Shown here: piece by piece, positions 7,319 through 7,805 of the stretch
Layout: every line of letters begins with the position of its first letter
Numbering within the stretch: the stretch's first letter is position 1
Assembly (NCBI GenBank): GCA_029939595.1
Contig: JAOZSQ010000076.1
Coordinates: forward strand, 1-7,805
Length of the DNA stretch: 7,805 nt
DNA from: EX4572-165 sp002254885
GTDB taxonomy: Archaea; Thermoplasmatota; E2; DHVEG-1
Direction of reading: 5' to 3'
Notes under the pieces: generated by a model
What the model was told of the DNA's origin: nothing
Seen by the model: only the letters and a program-made list of their open reading frames with translations
The model's database searches: none
Program-made: the position numbers and the translations under genes

Positions 7319-7327
7319 TATTTATAG
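7319..7327 (-). promoter_or_regulatory. TATA-like box upstream of the large surface protein gene
   Basis: The minus strand reads CTATAAATA about 58-66 bases before the ATG at 7261. A start of transcription some 25 bases downstream would leave a leader of roughly 35 bases that includes the SD. A second candidate, AATATAAAAA (7281-7290), is too close to the ATG to leave room for the SD. The 168-bp gap 7262-7429 holds nothing else I can identify beyond the upstream gene's terminator. Confidence 0.35.
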
Positions 7328-7380
7328 TTTTCTTTGACATCTATTGTCATAAGCATATTTTTTTATATTTTATTACTATT

Positions 7381-7433
7381 TTTGACAAAAATAAAAACAA
7401 AAAAAAGATTAAAATAAGGGTATTAACCCTTAT
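7381..7433 (-). terminator. Hairpin plus U-rich terminator of the partial surface-protein gene
   Basis: On the minus strand an 8-base perfect inverted repeat (arms ATAAGGGT and ACCCTTAT, 4-base loop, 7414-7433) is followed at once by a T-rich stretch with runs of seven, five and five Ts (7381-7413). The TAA stop codon (7430-7432) lies inside the first arm. It has the form of a bacterial-type intrinsic terminator, while in archaea the U-tract alone would be enough. Confidence 0.6.
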
Positions 7434-7805
7434 GATCGAATAAAGACAAAGAACCCATAAATAAATGCATCCTTTGTAATGGTTCTTGTTTCAGCATTAT
7501 CACATTCTGCAGTACCAGTTATTTCAATTCTACCGATGTTAAATAGCTGCATTTTTGTCGTAAATTCACCGTTTCCTGCCAATATTGGAATTATTCCATC
7601 ATCTGTTTTATTCAGTCTTCTAAGACTACTTTTTGCAACAGCAGATAAACTCCAATCTACCACTGCTGCAGAATCAGCCCCATTATTTTTTATTTCAAAT
7701 GTTATCCCTATTCCGCCAGATATTGAAAGATTAAGATCAATGTCTGGTGATTCTGTTGTGAATCTCCAAGTTGAAGAAGTAACCTCCAAATCACCATCAC
7801 TAACT
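7430..7805 (-). CDS. 3' end of a surface protein with Ig-like / CARDB-like C-terminal domain (partial)
   Basis: The 5' part lies outside the window. The frame is open to the edge: the codons before the TTG at 7787-7789 read VSDGDL, so the TTG is an internal leucine and not a start. What remains is about 125 residues. SDGDLEVTSSTWRFTTE resembles the last strand of a fibronectin- or Ig-like domain of the kind that ends WSFTT. The following roughly 100 residues (DLNLSISGGIGITFEIKNNG onward, with VVDWSLSAV) look like a CARDB-type beta-sandwich with an EIKNNG strand. The protein ends FIYGFFVFIRS, a short hydrophobic tail followed by a basic residue; I recall related archaeal surface proteins ending in a similar Gly/Phe-rich strand. 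Function is probably structural or adhesive. It is followed by a terminator, so it is probably a separate transcription unit from the large gene. Confidence 0.7.
   Translation of the reverse strand, partial: VSDGDLEVTSSTWRFTTESPDIDLNLSISGGIGITFEIKNNGADSAAVVDWSLSAVAKSSLRRLNKTDDGIIPILAGNGEFTTKMQLFNIGRIEITGTAECDNAETRTITKDAFIYGFFVFIRS

Noticed and set aside
7787..7789. TTG as the start codon of the gene at the right edge
   Set aside because: The frame stays open upstream to the window edge and the upstream codons (VSDGDL) continue a domain that is plainly already under way, so the gene is a 3' fragment.

Overview
The window is AT-rich (about 30% G+C by eye) and every supported gene lies on the minus strand. 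The likeliest source is an uncultured archaeon of the Thermoplasmata type, such as the sediment lineages related to Marine Benthic Group D. Four things point there: large secreted beta-helix/Ig-like surface proteins opening with a VDDDGTGDYTSIQ-type module; surface-protein domains I recognise from such genomes (a DQ...QSFxPT jelly-roll-like domain and a WGTWTFS...LxPEDGP Ig-like domain); a secreted caspase-like peptidase; and TATA-like boxes with only occasional Shine-Dalgarno (SD) sites. No marker gene is present, so the lineage is an inference from protein style and not a proof.

Layout in transcription order, from high to low coordinates. (1) 7805-7430 is the 3' end of a surface protein cut by the window edge; its stop codon sits in a perfect hairpin followed by a U-rich tract. 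(2) After a 168-bp gap with a TATA-like box and a good SD, 7261-3818 encodes a 1147-residue secreted protein: beta-helix, Ig-like domains, an inserted DQ...QSF domain and a distinctive terminal domain. (3) 81 bp further on, 3736-2867 encodes a 289-residue secreted caspase-like (clan CD) cysteine peptidase with both catalytic motifs intact. (4) 56 bp further on, 2810-1728 encodes a 360-residue secreted protein whose first domain is the family found inside the large protein. (5) 79 bp further on, 1648-35 encodes a 537-residue membrane protein that joins a flippase-like (LPG synthase TM / UPF0104) domain to a SAM-dependent methyltransferase.

The four genes from 7805 to 1728 form a cell-surface/extracellular cluster: adhesion or polymer-binding scaffolds around a secreted peptidase. 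A role in degrading or processing extracellular protein fits but is inferred only from content. The last gene has its own TATA-like sequence and may be independent; it points to lipid or glycolipid modification at the membrane. I see no RNA genes, CRISPR array, insertion sequence or plus-strand gene. No gap between genes exceeds 168 bp.
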